Positions 17,107-27,100 of a DNA stretch of 64,000 nt are shown in pieces. The notes beneath the pieces were generated by a model, which saw only the letters and a program-made list of their open reading frames with translations, did not search any database and was not told the DNA's origin. Location: assembly GCA_902515355.1 (NCBI GenBank), contig CABXUA010000001.1:40048-104047 (forward strand), read 5' to 3'. The position numbers were made by a program, and so were the translations under genes. Source of the DNA: an uncultured Pelagibacteraceae bacterium. Lineage in GTDB: Bacteria > Pseudomonadota > Alphaproteobacteria > Pelagibacterales > Pelagibacteraceae. The stretch's first letter is position 1; every line of letters starts with the position of its first letter.

Positions 17107-19332
17107 TTAAAATGATGTTCCAAGGTTAAAAGTAAATGACTGCGTCTGATCAGTATCAGCTTTAGATAAATCTTGAGACAAAATAAATGACATAGGTCCT
17201 ATTGGGGAAAGCCAACTTGTGTTAATGCCAACTGAAGATCTTATTTTGTTAGAATCATCTATAGTGCTATCATAGTCCACGCCCCATACATTACCTATAT
17301 CTAAAAAAAGACCAACATCTGTCTTTGTCCTCTCTGGAAATAAATTAGGTAGGTTTGTTTCAATATTTATTGCTGCTGCATAATTTCCTCCAACATAATC
17401 ACTTCCGTCCAATGGACCAACTTTGTTGGGTTTAAATCCTCTTAGCCTTGTACTTGGTAATTTCGCTCTTTTGCTTAGTCTAACGTCCTCTCCTTGAAGG
17501 CCATGTATACTTGATCCAAAAAATTTAAACGAACCAACTACGTCTTCGCCAAAAGAATTATATTTACTAGATGTGAACCTATTACGTAAGTAAGGAGAGT
17601 CAGCATAAACTGGAAGAGTTTGACCAAAGGAAACAATGCTACCACTCGTTGGCATATATGCTCTATCTCTAGTATCAAGTCTTACTGCATAGTCAAAAGC
17701 TAGATCTGTAAAAGTTCCTGCTTGCTTTTTTAATGAGTCTGATGCTGTACTATCTACTTCCAAATCGTCATAGTTTAAATTCACTGCCGTGCTTAAATAA
17801 ACATCTTTATACTGTTCGAATGTTGTATTTATACCCATAGATGCTAAGTTATTTTTATATCCAGCATCAGGTTTATCATTTGTAGTATTACTAACAATCC
17901 ATCCAACTGAATTGCCTGAAAAATTATAATTAGGATCTATTACTTTTACTTGACCTTTTAAACTTTCTTCATCAGCTTCAACAGAGGTAGATAGCTCAAT
18001 CCCTCGACCTAAATAATTATTTTCTTTAATGGTAAAAGCAATAGAACCACCATTTGTACCTACTCCTGCTCCTGCACTAATTTCTCCAGTAGGCTGTTCT
18101 TCAACAAATATATCTATTACTTTGGAATTCTTTATTGAGCCATCTGTCACGTTTCTTTCAACTTCTGAAAAAATACCTCTTGCTTTAATTTTCGCTATAG
18201 ATTGTTTTAGCTTAAGCAAACTAAAAGGATCTCCTTCGTCAAGTAGAAGTTCAGACCTTATAACTGACTCATTAGTCACTGTGTTCCCTTTAATATTAAT
18301 TTTTTCAACAACTTTCTTTTCTCCTTCAAAAATATTAATTTGAACCTCTATATTGTCTTTAACTATTATTTCACTTACAGAATGTTCAACGAATTGAACA
18401 TCTTTTTTTGCAATTAGTAAGTCAACTTCGTCTAATAGTTTTTTTACTGTAAAAGGTGAATAATAATTGCCCACAACTTTTTTAAATTTTTTATTAAGAG
18501 GCATAAAAATTGATTTATCAATAGCTGAGTCTACATTCGTACTAATTTTTTGAATTCTATATCTTGTACCTGCATCGATATTATATGTTAAAGTTGTTGA
18601 ACTATCAGTTTCAATTTCTGCATTACTAGACAGAACTTGGACGTCATAGTATCCGAGTGATTTATAATAATTGCTTAAAAGTCTTTTATCGAGTTCAATA
18701 TTTTGACTATTTAAGTAAACATTTTTTGTTAACACTTTCCAAAATTTATGTTCTTGAGAAACGATTATGTCTCTTAATCTTCTGTCTCTAATTTTTTTAT
18801 CTCCAATGAAATAAATTTTCGAAATTTTTGTTTTTTCACCTCTGTTAATAAAGAAAAAAAGGTTAATTCTATTTTCAGAAATTTCCTCAATTTTTGATTC
18901 AATTTTTGTAAAATTGAAACCCATTGATAAATACAATTTTTTTATTAGATCTATATCTTCTTTTATAATATTTTTTATATATGGGCTGTTTTTTTTTGTT
19001 TGTATTCTATCTTTTAGTTCCCTTATTCTTTCCTCTTTTAGTTCACCTTCTACAGTAATAGAATTTATAATCGGGTATTCTTTAACAATAATTTCTAAAA
19101 CACCATTATTAATAGATGCTTTTATGTCATCAAAAAAATTTGTTGAGTATAAATTTTTTATAATTTTATTAAGATCCTTTTTTTCATAGTTTGAAGGAAC
19201 GGATATTTCTCCATAAACGAGTATGGTTTCTTTGCTAATTCTTTCATTACCTTGCACATTAACTTTATTTACTATTTCTGAAAAAGAATTAGTTGAAAAA
19301 AAAAGTAAAAATATGATTATATATTTTTTCAT
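17107..19332 (-). CDS. bamA: Outer membrane protein assembly factor BamA
   Basis: BamA inserts beta-barrel proteins into the outer membrane. The 741 residues comprise a signal peptide (KKYIIIFLLFFSTNSFS), a run of POTRA domains (VNKVNVQGNERISKETI onward; the last includes VEKINIKGNTVTNESVIRSELLLDEGDPF) and a C-terminal Omp85 barrel. Barrel signatures are RLRGFKPNKVGP (the conserved loop-6 RGF) and a terminal Phe (FTFNLGTSF). The start immediately follows the dxr stop. The intramembrane protease gene rseP, often found between dxr and bamA, is absent here. Confidence 0.97.
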   Translation of the reverse strand: MKKYIIIFLLFFSTNSFSEIVNKVNVQGNERISKETILVYGEISVPSNYEKKDLNKIIKNLYSTNFFDDIKASINNGVLEIIVKEYPIINSITVEGELKEERIRELKDRIQTKKNSPYIKNIIKEDIDLIKKLYLSMGFNFTKIESKIEEISENRINLFFFINRGEKTKISKIYFIGDKKIRDRRLRDIIVSQEHKFWKVLTKNVYLNSQNIELDKRLLSNYYKSLGYYDVQVLSSNAEIETDSSTTLTYNIDAGTRYRIQKISTNVDSAIDKSIFMPLNKKFKKVVGNYYSPFTVKKLLDEVDLLIAKKDVQFVEHSVSEIIVKDNIEVQINIFEGEKKVVEKINIKGNTVTNESVIRSELLLDEGDPFSLLKLKQSIAKIKARGIFSEVERNVTDGSIKNSKVIDIFVEEQPTGEISAGAGVGTNGGSIAFTIKENNYLGRGIELSTSVEADEESLKGQVKVIDPNYNFSGNSVGWIVSNTTNDKPDAGYKNNLASMGINTTFEQYKDVYLSTAVNLNYDDLEVDSTASDSLKKQAGTFTDLAFDYAVRLDTRDRAYMPTSGSIVSFGQTLPVYADSPYLRNRFTSSKYNSFGEDVVGSFKFFGSSIHGLQGEDVRLSKRAKLPSTRLRGFKPNKVGPLDGSDYVGGNYAAAINIETNLPNLFPERTKTDVGLFLDIGNVWGVDYDSTIDDSNKIRSSVGINTSWLSPIGPMSFILSQDLSKADTDQTQSFTFNLGTSF

Positions 19333-20496
19333 TTAATATTTGTTTTTATTTATAATTTTTAAAATTGTTAATCTTGACCATTGATCTATTAAATAAATAT
19401 TACCTAATTTAGTTGGATTGTATATAGCATATTTTTTGTAGTTTTTGTCTTTTAAAAGTGAAAATAGATGCTTTAAAATTGAAGTGAACCTTATTTTTTT
19501 TTTTAAGAAATGATCAACTAATATTTCATTAGCTGCATTGATAATTATTGGTGTCGAAATATAGTTGTTCAATTTGGGTATAAGTTTTAATGCTGGAAAT
19601 TTTCTTTCATCAGGCTCAAAAAATTCAAGGTTTTTGATTTTATTTTTTTTTTCAATAAAATTATTTATATCAAACTTTGAGTCAAAAATAGCATTGGATA
19701 TTGGTACCGTCATATCAGGCTCATGATATAAAAATTTTGTAATACCGCTTTTGAATCTTATTATTGCATGTACCAATGACTGAGGATGAATAATTATTTG
19801 ATATTTTTTTAGTTCAAATGGAAATATTTTTAGTGCTTCTATTAATTCTAATATCTTATTCATTAAAGTTGAAGAATCTACTGAAATTTTCTTTCCCATA
19901 GACCATTTAGGGTGCTTAATAGCATCTTTAGGTTTAATATTTTTAAATTTATTTTTTGGTAAATTAAGAAAAGGGCCACCAGAGGCAGTTATATAAATTT
20001 TTTCTATCTCATTTTTGTTATGATTTTCTAAAAGTTTCATTATAGAGAAGTGTTCTGAATCTATTGGTACAATTTTAGTTTTATATTTTTTTGCGAGATT
20101 ATTAATTATCTGCCAACCACATATAACTGACTCTTTATTAGCTAGAAGAATTTTTTTACTTTTTTTAACGAGACTAATCGTGGGTTTTAATCCAGCTATA
20201 CCAGGTATTGACGTAATAGTTATATCAATTTTCTTTAATAAAGATAAATTATCATAACTATTAAGAATTTTAGTTTTTTTATTTTTAAATTTTTTTTTAA
20301 TTTTTAAAAAAATAAAGTTATTTGTCACTACAAAATATTTGGGTTTAAATTTTATAATTTGATCACAAATACTTTTGTAATTCTTGTTTGCTGACAAAAG
20401 TTGAACATCAAATAAATTGTTTTTCTTTTTGATTATATTTAAAGATGTAGTTCCAATAGAACCTGTGGATCCTAAAATTGCAATTTTTTTTTTCAT
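19333..20496 (-). CDS. dxr: 1-deoxy-D-xylulose 5-phosphate reductoisomerase
   Basis: Dxr (IspC) makes 2-C-methyl-erythritol 4-phosphate, the committed step of the MEP isoprenoid pathway that supplies UppS downstream. The 387 residues have the NADPH loop AILGSTGSIGTTSL, the metal/substrate segment PIDSEHFSIMK, the flexible loop ASGGPF, HPKWSMGKKISVDSSTLMNK and the C-terminal FFEPDERKFPALKL. The ATG overlaps the cdsA stop by four bases. The stop abuts the bamA ATG with no room for rseP. Confidence 0.97.
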   Translation of the reverse strand: MKKKIAILGSTGSIGTTSLNIIKKKNNLFDVQLLSANKNYKSICDQIIKFKPKYFVVTNNFIFLKIKKKFKNKKTKILNSYDNLSLLKKIDITITSIPGIAGLKPTISLVKKSKKILLANKESVICGWQIINNLAKKYKTKIVPIDSEHFSIMKLLENHNKNEIEKIYITASGGPFLNLPKNKFKNIKPKDAIKHPKWSMGKKISVDSSTLMNKILELIEALKIFPFELKKYQIIIHPQSLVHAIIRFKSGITKFLYHEPDMTVPISNAIFDSKFDINNFIEKKNKIKNLEFFEPDERKFPALKLIPKLNNYISTPIIINAANEILVDHFLKKKIRFTSILKHLFSLLKDKNYKKYAIYNPTKLGNIYLIDQWSRLTILKIINKNKY

Positions 20497-21149
20497 GTAA
20501 CAATTGAATATAATAGATAAGATAAAATAGAAATAAACATTAAGCCATCTATTCGGTCAAAAACACCTCCATGGCCAGGCAAGATTTTGCCAGTATCTTT
20601 TATTTTATCCATTCTTTTAAAATAAGAAATTGTTAAATCTCCAGCTTGAGCTACCGTTGAAAGTATAAAAGTAATAAAAATTTCATTAATACCAAACAAA
20701 AAACTAACAGTAAATTTTGAGTTAATTGGTTGAAGAATATATTCATTAAAAGCAAACAAACATACTAAAGATAAAAAATAAGATCCGAACACTCCAGATA
20801 TTGTTTTCTTTGGACTTATATTTGTTAGTTTTTTCCATTTAAATATTTTTCCAAAAATGTATCCGCCGATATCAGAACTTACACAAACAGCAATTGAATA
20901 AAATAAAATATATTTTGAATATAGATTTTCATTTGCTAAATAATAAATAGAGTAAAGTGATAAAATTAATACAAAAAATAAGAATATCTTTGTGAAGTTT
21001 TTTTTAAAAGTATTTAATAATTCATGTAATCCAGCAAAAAGAACGAATAACAAATAAAATGTTAACGGAACCCCTCCAATTATGAGGAGGTAAATAGATA
21101 TAGGTAAAGCTATTAATGAAGTTAAAATCCTTTTTTGAAAGTTGGTCAT
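20493..21149 (-). CDS. cdsA: Phosphatidate cytidylyltransferase
   Basis: CdsA makes CDP-diacylglycerol from phosphatidate and CTP for all phospholipid synthesis. The 218-residue protein is an integral membrane enzyme with several hydrophobic segments (residues about 10-75, 80-120 and 195-217). It has the family's C-terminal signature as LPGHGGVFDRIDGLMF and the upstream DIGGYIFGKIFKWKKL and SPKKTISGVFGS motifs. It is shorter than E. coli CdsA, as is usual in alphaproteobacteria. Overlaps of four bases join it to uppS and dxr. Confidence 0.95.
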   Translation of the reverse strand: MTNFQKRILTSLIALPISIYLLIIGGVPLTFYLLFVLFAGLHELLNTFKKNFTKIFLFFVLILSLYSIYYLANENLYSKYILFYSIAVCVSSDIGGYIFGKIFKWKKLTNISPKKTISGVFGSYFLSLVCLFAFNEYILQPINSKFTVSFLFGINEIFITFILSTVAQAGDLTISYFKRMDKIKDTGKILPGHGGVFDRIDGLMFISILSYLLYSIVT

Positions 21150-21823
21150 ATTTTACCAAAGTTTCTTTTTATAGATCTAAAATGTTTAATAATTCTTCTT
21201 AAATCACTAGAATTAAAATCAGGCCATAGTTTATCAAGAAAGTAAAGTTCTGAATAAGCTAGTTGCCATAACATAAAATTACTTAAGCGTTTTTGCCCCC
21301 CGGTTCTGATTAAAATGTCTGGGTCTGGTAGTTTTCCTGTGTATAAATGTTTGCTAATTTTAGACTCATTAATTGACGATCGATTTCCTTTTAGCTTAAT
21401 AAATGCATTTTTTATTTCACTCTTAGAACCATAGTTTAAGGCTAAATTTACTATTAGTTTTTTATTTTTTTTAGTTTTTTTAATTGTGTCTTTTAATATT
21501 TTTTTTAATGGATGTGAAAAAGAGGAAATGCTTCCTAAAATATTTATTTTAATGCCATTTTTAATTACATTTTTAATTTCTTTTTTAAAATAAGATCCAA
21601 TTAGATTGAATAAGAAATTAATTTCGGTTTTAGGTCTTTTCCAGTTTTCAGTAGAAAAAACATAAAAAGTAATAATAGGAATTTTTAGTCTTAAGGATGA
21701 TTGTACTACCTTTTCAACAGTCTTGACTCCCTGAAGGTGCCCGAAGTTTCTTCCTTTTTTTTTCTTTTTACCCCACCTACCATTACCATCCATAATAAAG
21801 GCAACGTGGTTGAGATTATTCAT
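21146..21823 (-). CDS. uppS: Undecaprenyl pyrophosphate synthase
   Basis: UppS builds the C55 lipid carrier for peptidoglycan and surface polysaccharides by cis-condensation of isopentenyl units. The 225 residues include the substrate loop VAFIMDGNGRWGKKKK, HLQGVKTVEKVV, the conserved FSTENWKRPKTEI, LALNYGSKSEI and the terminal LPDPDILIRTGGQKRLSNF with LWQLAYSELYFLDKLWPDF. It is coupled by four-base overlaps to frr upstream and cdsA downstream. Confidence 0.97.
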   Translation of the reverse strand: MNNLNHVAFIMDGNGRWGKKKKKGRNFGHLQGVKTVEKVVQSSLRLKIPIITFYVFSTENWKRPKTEINFLFNLIGSYFKKEIKNVIKNGIKINILGSISSFSHPLKKILKDTIKKTKKNKKLIVNLALNYGSKSEIKNAFIKLKGNRSSINESKISKHLYTGKLPDPDILIRTGGQKRLSNFMLWQLAYSELYFLDKLWPDFNSSDLRRIIKHFRSIKRNFGKI

Positions 21824-22380
21824 ATTTGAGATATTTCTTTTTCTTTTTCAGCTGAGATTTTTTCTATATTTGCAATATTGTCATCGGTAAACTTCTGAAT
21901 ATTTTTTTCTAATGACTTACTAACATCTTCACTTATTTTTTTTGCATTTAAGAGTTTCTTGAGTTCCTCGTTGGCTTCTCTTCTAATATTTCTAATTGAT
22001 ACTTTACTTTTTTCCCCCATTCCTTTTAATACTTTTATTAATTCTTTCCTTCTTTCTTCAGTAAGATCTGGAATTCGAATTCTAATAATCTGCCCATCTA
22101 CTTGGGGGTTTACTCCTAAATCGGATTCTTTAATCGCTTTGTCTACAAGAACTGCGTTTCCCTGATCCCAAACCTGGACAGATATCATTCTCGCTTCTGG
22201 GACGTTTACTGTAGCAATTTGATTTATTGGCATTTGTTGTCCGTATACATCTACTTTAATTGTATCAAGCATAGAGGCATTGGCTCTTCCAGTCCTCAAG
22301 GTTCCAATATCCTTTCTAAAAGACTGAATAGTTTTATCCATCTTAGCAGAATAATTTTTCTCATTAAACTCCGAACTCAT
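21820..22380 (-). CDS. frr: Ribosome recycling factor
   Basis: RRF splits post-termination ribosomes together with EF-G. The 186 residues are full length and show LRTGRANASMLDTIKVDVYG, INQIATVNVPEARMISVQVWD, LGVNPQVDGQIIRIRIPDLTEERRK (split here by eye) and NIRREANEELKKL. It starts three bases after the tsf stop. In most bacteria pyrH (UMP kinase) lies between tsf and frr; it is missing here. Confidence 0.97.
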   Translation of the reverse strand: MSSEFNEKNYSAKMDKTIQSFRKDIGTLRTGRANASMLDTIKVDVYGQQMPINQIATVNVPEARMISVQVWDQGNAVLVDKAIKESDLGVNPQVDGQIIRIRIPDLTEERRKELIKVLKGMGEKSKVSIRNIRREANEELKKLLNAKKISEDVSKSLEKNIQKFTDDNIANIEKISAEKEKEISQI

Positions 22381-22383
22381 TTG

Positions 22384-23229
22384 TTAAACTCCTTCGCCTA
22401 CCTTGTATCTTACGAACTCTAGAACTTTTATATCTTTTAGTATATCAGAAACTTTCATTTTGGGATCCATTATCCATATTTGATTTAACAGTGTATTATC
22501 AGAAATAAATTTATTTAATTTTCCTTGAGAGATTTTATCTATCATTTCAGGTTTTTTTCCTGAATTTATCAATTCAGCTTTTATAATTTCTAGTTCTTTG
22601 TCTATTATTTCTTTTTTTAAGTCATTCTTGTCTATTGCTACAGGACTACTTGCAGCTACATGCATCGCCAATTTTGTTCCTAATTCGTTATTTTCTTCTT
22701 TAATATTTTGAAGCTTTACGACAGAAATTATTTTTCCAATATTTTTTTCAATAGATCCATGAACATAGTAATAATTTTTACCATCAGATTTATTAAAAAA
22801 TCTTGCTCTTCTTAGTGTAATTTTTTCTCCTATTTTTGAGATTAAATCAATCAAGTTGTCTTTAACTGAAACTTTATTCTTCATATTGGCAGAATTTATT
22901 TTTTCTAAATCACCTTTTTTATTGAAGCAAATTTCCGAGATTTCCTTACAAAAATTTATAAAATCTTTATTTTTAGCAACAAAATCTGTTTCACTATTTA
23001 TTTCTACAATAGAAATTTCACCTGCTTTTTCGTTAACTAATGATAGCCCCTCTGATGCAGTTCTCGACATTTTTTTAGATGCCTTTGCTATTCCTTTTTT
23101 TCTTAGATATTCAATGGATTTTTCTATATCCCCTCCATTTTCATCGATTGCATTCTTGCAGTCTTTAAAACCTACACCAGTTAGTTCTCTGAGTTTCTTG
23201 ATGTTTTCTAAAAGATCTTTATTTGGCAT
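22384..23229 (-). CDS. tsf: Elongation factor Ts
   Basis: EF-Ts is the nucleotide exchange factor of EF-Tu. From ATG 23229 the protein has 281 residues: the N-terminal UBA-like module (LRELTGVGFKDCKNAIDENGG, with GDIEKSIEYLRKKGIAKA) and the core with EINSETDFVAKNKDF and KLAMHVAASSPVAI. An in-frame ATG at 23301 would add 24 basic residues and run 53 bases into rpsB. The family N-terminus and the non-overlapping fit favour 23229. It is cotranscribed with rpsB, 19 bp upstream. Confidence 0.96.
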   Translation of the reverse strand: MPNKDLLENIKKLRELTGVGFKDCKNAIDENGGDIEKSIEYLRKKGIAKASKKMSRTASEGLSLVNEKAGEISIVEINSETDFVAKNKDFINFCKEISEICFNKKGDLEKINSANMKNKVSVKDNLIDLISKIGEKITLRRARFFNKSDGKNYYYVHGSIEKNIGKIISVVKLQNIKEENNELGTKLAMHVAASSPVAIDKNDLKKEIIDKELEIIKAELINSGKKPEMIDKISQGKLNKFISDNTLLNQIWIMDPKMKVSDILKDIKVLEFVRYKVGEGV

Positions 23230-23248
23230 TTTAAAAGGAAGTAATATT

Positions 23249-24013
23249 TTATTTTTTCTTTTTTGATTTTGAATCGTTTTTTTTAATTGATTTCTTTTCA
23301 ATTTCTTTTTTTTCGTCTATCTTTTCAATAGATTTTGAAGCATCCACGATTGTATTTTTAATAAGATCACAATATAGATTTATTGATCTTCTAGCGTCGT
23401 CATTTCCTGGAATAGGAAATTGAATATCTGTAGGATCTGAATTCGTGTCTAATATTGCTACTATAGGTATTTTTAACTTAATCGCCTCTTTTACTGCTAA
23501 AGACTCTATGTTTGTATCAATTATAAAAATCATATCAGGAATTTTTTTCATATTTTCTATTCCGCCAAGTGATCGTTGCAACTTATCTCTTTCTTTCCCT
23601 AATTTTAATATTTCTTTTTTTGTAAAACCAATGTCGTCTTTAGATAATTGCTCGTTTAAAAGCTTCATTCTTTTTATAGAATTTTGTATTGTGTTCCAAT
23701 TTGTTAACATTCCACCTAACCATCTGTAATTCACAAAAAATTGTTCTGTTTCATTCGCTAGATCACTTATTTGTTCAGAGGCTTGTTTCTTTGTAGATAC
23801 AAGTAAAATTTTTCCACCTTTAGCGATACATTTATGAATTTCTGATAAAGCGTTCTTTAAAAAAACAACGGTTTGAGTTAAATCAATAATATGGATAGAA
23901 TTCTTGTCTCCAAAAATATAATCTTTCATTTTCGGATTCCATCTTAAAGTTTTATGACCAAGATGAACTCCGGCTTCCAATAATTGTTTTATATTTACTT
24001 CAGGTATTCTCAT
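23249..24013 (-). CDS. rpsB: 30S ribosomal protein S2
   Basis: S2 binds the 30S head-body junction. The 254 residues contain the family hallmarks NIKQLLEAGVHLGHKTLRWNPKM, the IHIIDLTQTV strand, FVNYRWLGGMLTNWNTI and PDMIFIIDTNIESLAVKEA, with IPGNDDARRSINLYC. A Lys/Glu-rich tail (about residues 225-254) is unstructured. The gene heads the rpsB-tsf-frr-uppS-cdsA-dxr-bamA run and has its own promoter candidate and a structured leader that may mediate autogenous control. Confidence 0.97.
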   Translation of the reverse strand: MRIPEVNIKQLLEAGVHLGHKTLRWNPKMKDYIFGDKNSIHIIDLTQTVVFLKNALSEIHKCIAKGGKILLVSTKKQASEQISDLANETEQFFVNYRWLGGMLTNWNTIQNSIKRMKLLNEQLSKDDIGFTKKEILKLGKERDKLQRSLGGIENMKKIPDMIFIIDTNIESLAVKEAIKLKIPIVAILDTNSDPTDIQFPIPGNDDARRSINLYCDLIKNTIVDASKSIEKIDEKKEIEKKSIKKNDSKSKKKK

Positions 24014-24083
24014 ATTTTCCGGTTAAATCCACCACAGCTATTCCAAAATTGGACCGGTAGGGCAATTGCCCTTAATTGCTGTG
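24014..24083 (-). ncRNA. Structured rpsB mRNA leader with predicted pseudoknot over the ribosome-binding region
   Basis: On the minus-strand RNA three helices can form. P1 pairs CACAGC (24083-24078) with GCUGUG (24038-24033). P2 is AGGGC/GCCCU around an AAUU loop within 24059-24072. P3 pairs CCGGU (24057-24053), inside the P1 loop, with ACCGG (24023-24019), outside it, making an H-type pseudoknot. ACCGGA is the only Shine-Dalgarno-like sequence before the rpsB ATG (24013), so P3 would hide it. A structured rpsB leader has been reported in alphaproteobacteria including Pelagibacter. Autoregulation by S2 is inferred; a match to that published motif was not tested. Confidence 0.65.
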
Positions 24084-24099
24084 TGCGAAATTATGTTTT

Positions 24100-24126
24100 A
24101 GTATATTCAAAAATAGAAAAAATCAA
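24100..24126 (-). promoter_or_regulatory. Candidate promoter for the rpsB-tsf operon
   Basis: On the minus strand, TTGATT (24126-24121) and TATACT (24105-24100) are 15 bp apart, close to sigma-70 -35/-10 elements although the spacing is short. They lie just downstream of the dnaE stop and would start transcription near 24093, giving a leader of about 80 bases containing the whole predicted pseudoknot. Confidence 0.4.
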
Positions 24127-24130
24127 GTGA

Positions 24131-27100
24131 CTAAAAGCTTATTTTTTTAACGTATTGCTTGTTTTTAACATTATTGAAGGTATTTAAATCGAATTTTCTT
24201 GTCTTTTCAAGTTCAAAAGCAAAACTTTTATTTTTATCATTGATGATGAAGTTTATTTTTGTACTTCCAGTCTCTTTTAAAACTTCTTTTAATTCCTCAA
24301 TATCGTAATCATGGCTTAATTCAATGGATACATTTTTATATGGTTTTCTTATCATCTCACTTAAATCTAAAATTTTTCTTATGTTTATTCTTTGTTGAGC
24401 GCTTTCTCCAAGAATTTTGTCTTTCTGTAAGGTTAAAATAAATGATCCGGACTCTTTTAATTTATCCCTATTGGCTGTTAAGAGTTCAGAAAAAAGAAAT
24501 AATTCAAACTCACTGCTATTATCGCTAAATTTTACTATTGCAAAAGGAGTACCTTTTGAACTCTTTTTTTCTTGAATAGACATAATAGTTCCCGCAACAA
24601 GAGCTTCCTTTGAGTCTTTTGTTAAAAATTCTTTATATGATTTAATTTGTAATTGTGAAAATAATTCTTTGTATTCATTTAATGGATGGTCTGAAATATA
24701 GAATCCTAATGAATTAAATTCTTCAGCTAACAACTCTTTTTTTGTCCAAGGTTTTTCTGCTTTAAAATCAAATAAATCTTTTTCTGATTCATTTGTTAAA
24801 TCAAAAAGATTGCTCTGTTTGCTTTTTTTATCATCATTAATGCTTTTTATAGTTAATATAATTTTTGGTATTGAAGAAAATATTTTTTTCCTATTTTTTT
24901 CTATATCGTCAAACGCTCCTGCTTTGACTAATCCTTCAAGCTGAAGTTTGTTAACATTTTTAGGATCTACGCGTCTAATAAAATCCGTAAAAGATTTATA
25001 TTTCCCGTTTTTTTCTCTTTCAGTTACAATATTTGAGATAGCTTCAAAACCAACATTTTTAATTGCCCCCAAACCATAATAAATTTTATTTTTTCCAGCT
25101 TTAAATTCAGCATAACAATTATTTATGCTGGGTCTTATCACTTCAACCCCTAATCTCTTTAACTCTTCAACAAATTCTCTTAATTTGTCTGTGCTTGTCA
25201 ATTCAGTGGACATTGTTGCAGCAATAAAATCTTCCTTGTGATATGTTTTTAAATAAGCAGTTTGGTACGCTATAAGCGCATAAGCTGCCGCATGACTTTT
25301 ATTAAATCCGTATTCAGCAAAGGGTTCTATTTTTGTAAATATAAAATTTGCTAATTCTTTGTCTATCCCATTTTTAATTGCTCCATTAACGAATCTCTCT
25401 TTTTGTCTTTCAAGCTCTGCTCTCTTTTTTTTTCCCATTGCTCTTCTCAAAATATCCGCTTCTCCTGCTGTAAAACCTGCTAAAGTTTGTGCTATTTGCA
25501 TTACTTGTTCTTGATAAATAATTATTCCGTAAGTTGGTTTTAATATTTTTTCTAACTTAGGGTGGATGTAATCTGGAGTTTTCAAACCATTTTTACAATC
25601 ATTATAAATTGGAATGTTGTTCATTGGTCCTGGTCTATAAAGTGCTACCAAAGCAATTATGTCTTCAAATTTATTTGGTTTCATTTGACGAAGCGACTCT
25701 CTTACTCCAGTACTTTCAAGCTGAAATAAACCGGTTGTTTCTCCTGTAGATAAAAGTTTGAATATATTGTCGTCTTTAAGGTTAATTTTGCTTATGTCCA
25801 CTTTAATATTCTTTTTTGCTAACATTTTTAAAGTTTTATCAATAACTGTTAACGTCTTTAATCCAAGGATATCAAATTTTACTAAACCCGCATTTTCTGA
25901 TGAGTGCATATCAAATTGAGTTGAAGGCAAAAATAAATTAGAGGAGTGATCTTTGTAAAGAGGAACTTGTTCTGATAATTTTTCCCCTGCAATAACTACT
26001 CCAGCTGCGTGCGTAGCCATATTTCTATTAAGTCCTTCTAGTTTAAGGGATAGTTCTATTAATTTTTCAACTTTTTTGTTGTTTTTTATTTCTTCTTTAA
26101 ATCTAGGCTCTCTATCAATAGACTCCTTTAAAGATAGTGGGCGAGATGGATCAAAAGGAATCATTTTACAAATTTTGTCTACATGGCCATATGGTAAACC
26201 TAAAACTCTACCAACATCTCTTAAAGCCATCCTAGCTTTCAATTTTCCAAAAGTGATGATATGTGCGACACCACCTTTATATTTTGATTTTAAATATTGA
26301 AATATTAAATCTCTCTTTTCCTCACAAAAATCTATATCAAAATCTGGCATGGAAATTCTATCAGGGTTTAAAAACCTTTCAAAAATAAGATCAAATTCAA
26401 TAGGATCTAAATCAGTAATATCTAGAGAGTATGCTACCAGTGAACCAGCGCCCGAACCTCTTCCTGGTCCAACTGGAATATTGTTATTTTTAGCCCATTT
26501 TATATAATCTGAAACTATTAAAAAATAACCAGAATAATTCATTTTTGTAATTATATTTAATTCGTGTAAAAGCCTATCTTCATAAATTTTAATAATTTTT
26601 TCTTTATTAATAATTTTATTTTTTTTTAATATAAAATTTTTTAATCTATTATTTAAACCATTTTTAGCTTGAGAATTGAGTTCCTCTTCAACGGTAAGAT
26701 TTTTTTTAATCTCTAGTGACGGGAGAATTGGATTTGATTTTTTAGGTTTAAAGTTAAATCTATAAGGAAAATTATAATTATTTTCTAGAGCTTCAGGTAT
26801 ATCTTTAAATATTTTTTTTAAATCGTCATTACTTTTTAAATAATGTTGATCATTATACCTTTTTCTTTTTGAGTCATTAATAAAATTTTTTTCGCCAATA
26901 CAAATAAGTGCGTCATGAGCCTCAGAAAGATTTTTTTCTAAATAAAAAACTTCTTGAGTAGCAATCAAAGGAATATCTAATTTTTTAGATAAATTAATTA
27001 AAAATTTTTCGTAAGAATTTTCTCCAGCCTCTTCATGTCTTTGTATCTCAATATATATTCTGTCTTTCAACGAAATTTTTAGTCTTTTTATGTTCTCTTC

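Noticed and set aside
22856-23266. 136-residue plus-strand frame opposite tsf
   Set aside because: It mirrors tsf and the end of rpsB, is rich in Phe/Leu/Ser as expected for the complement of Lys/Glu codons, and shows no family signature.
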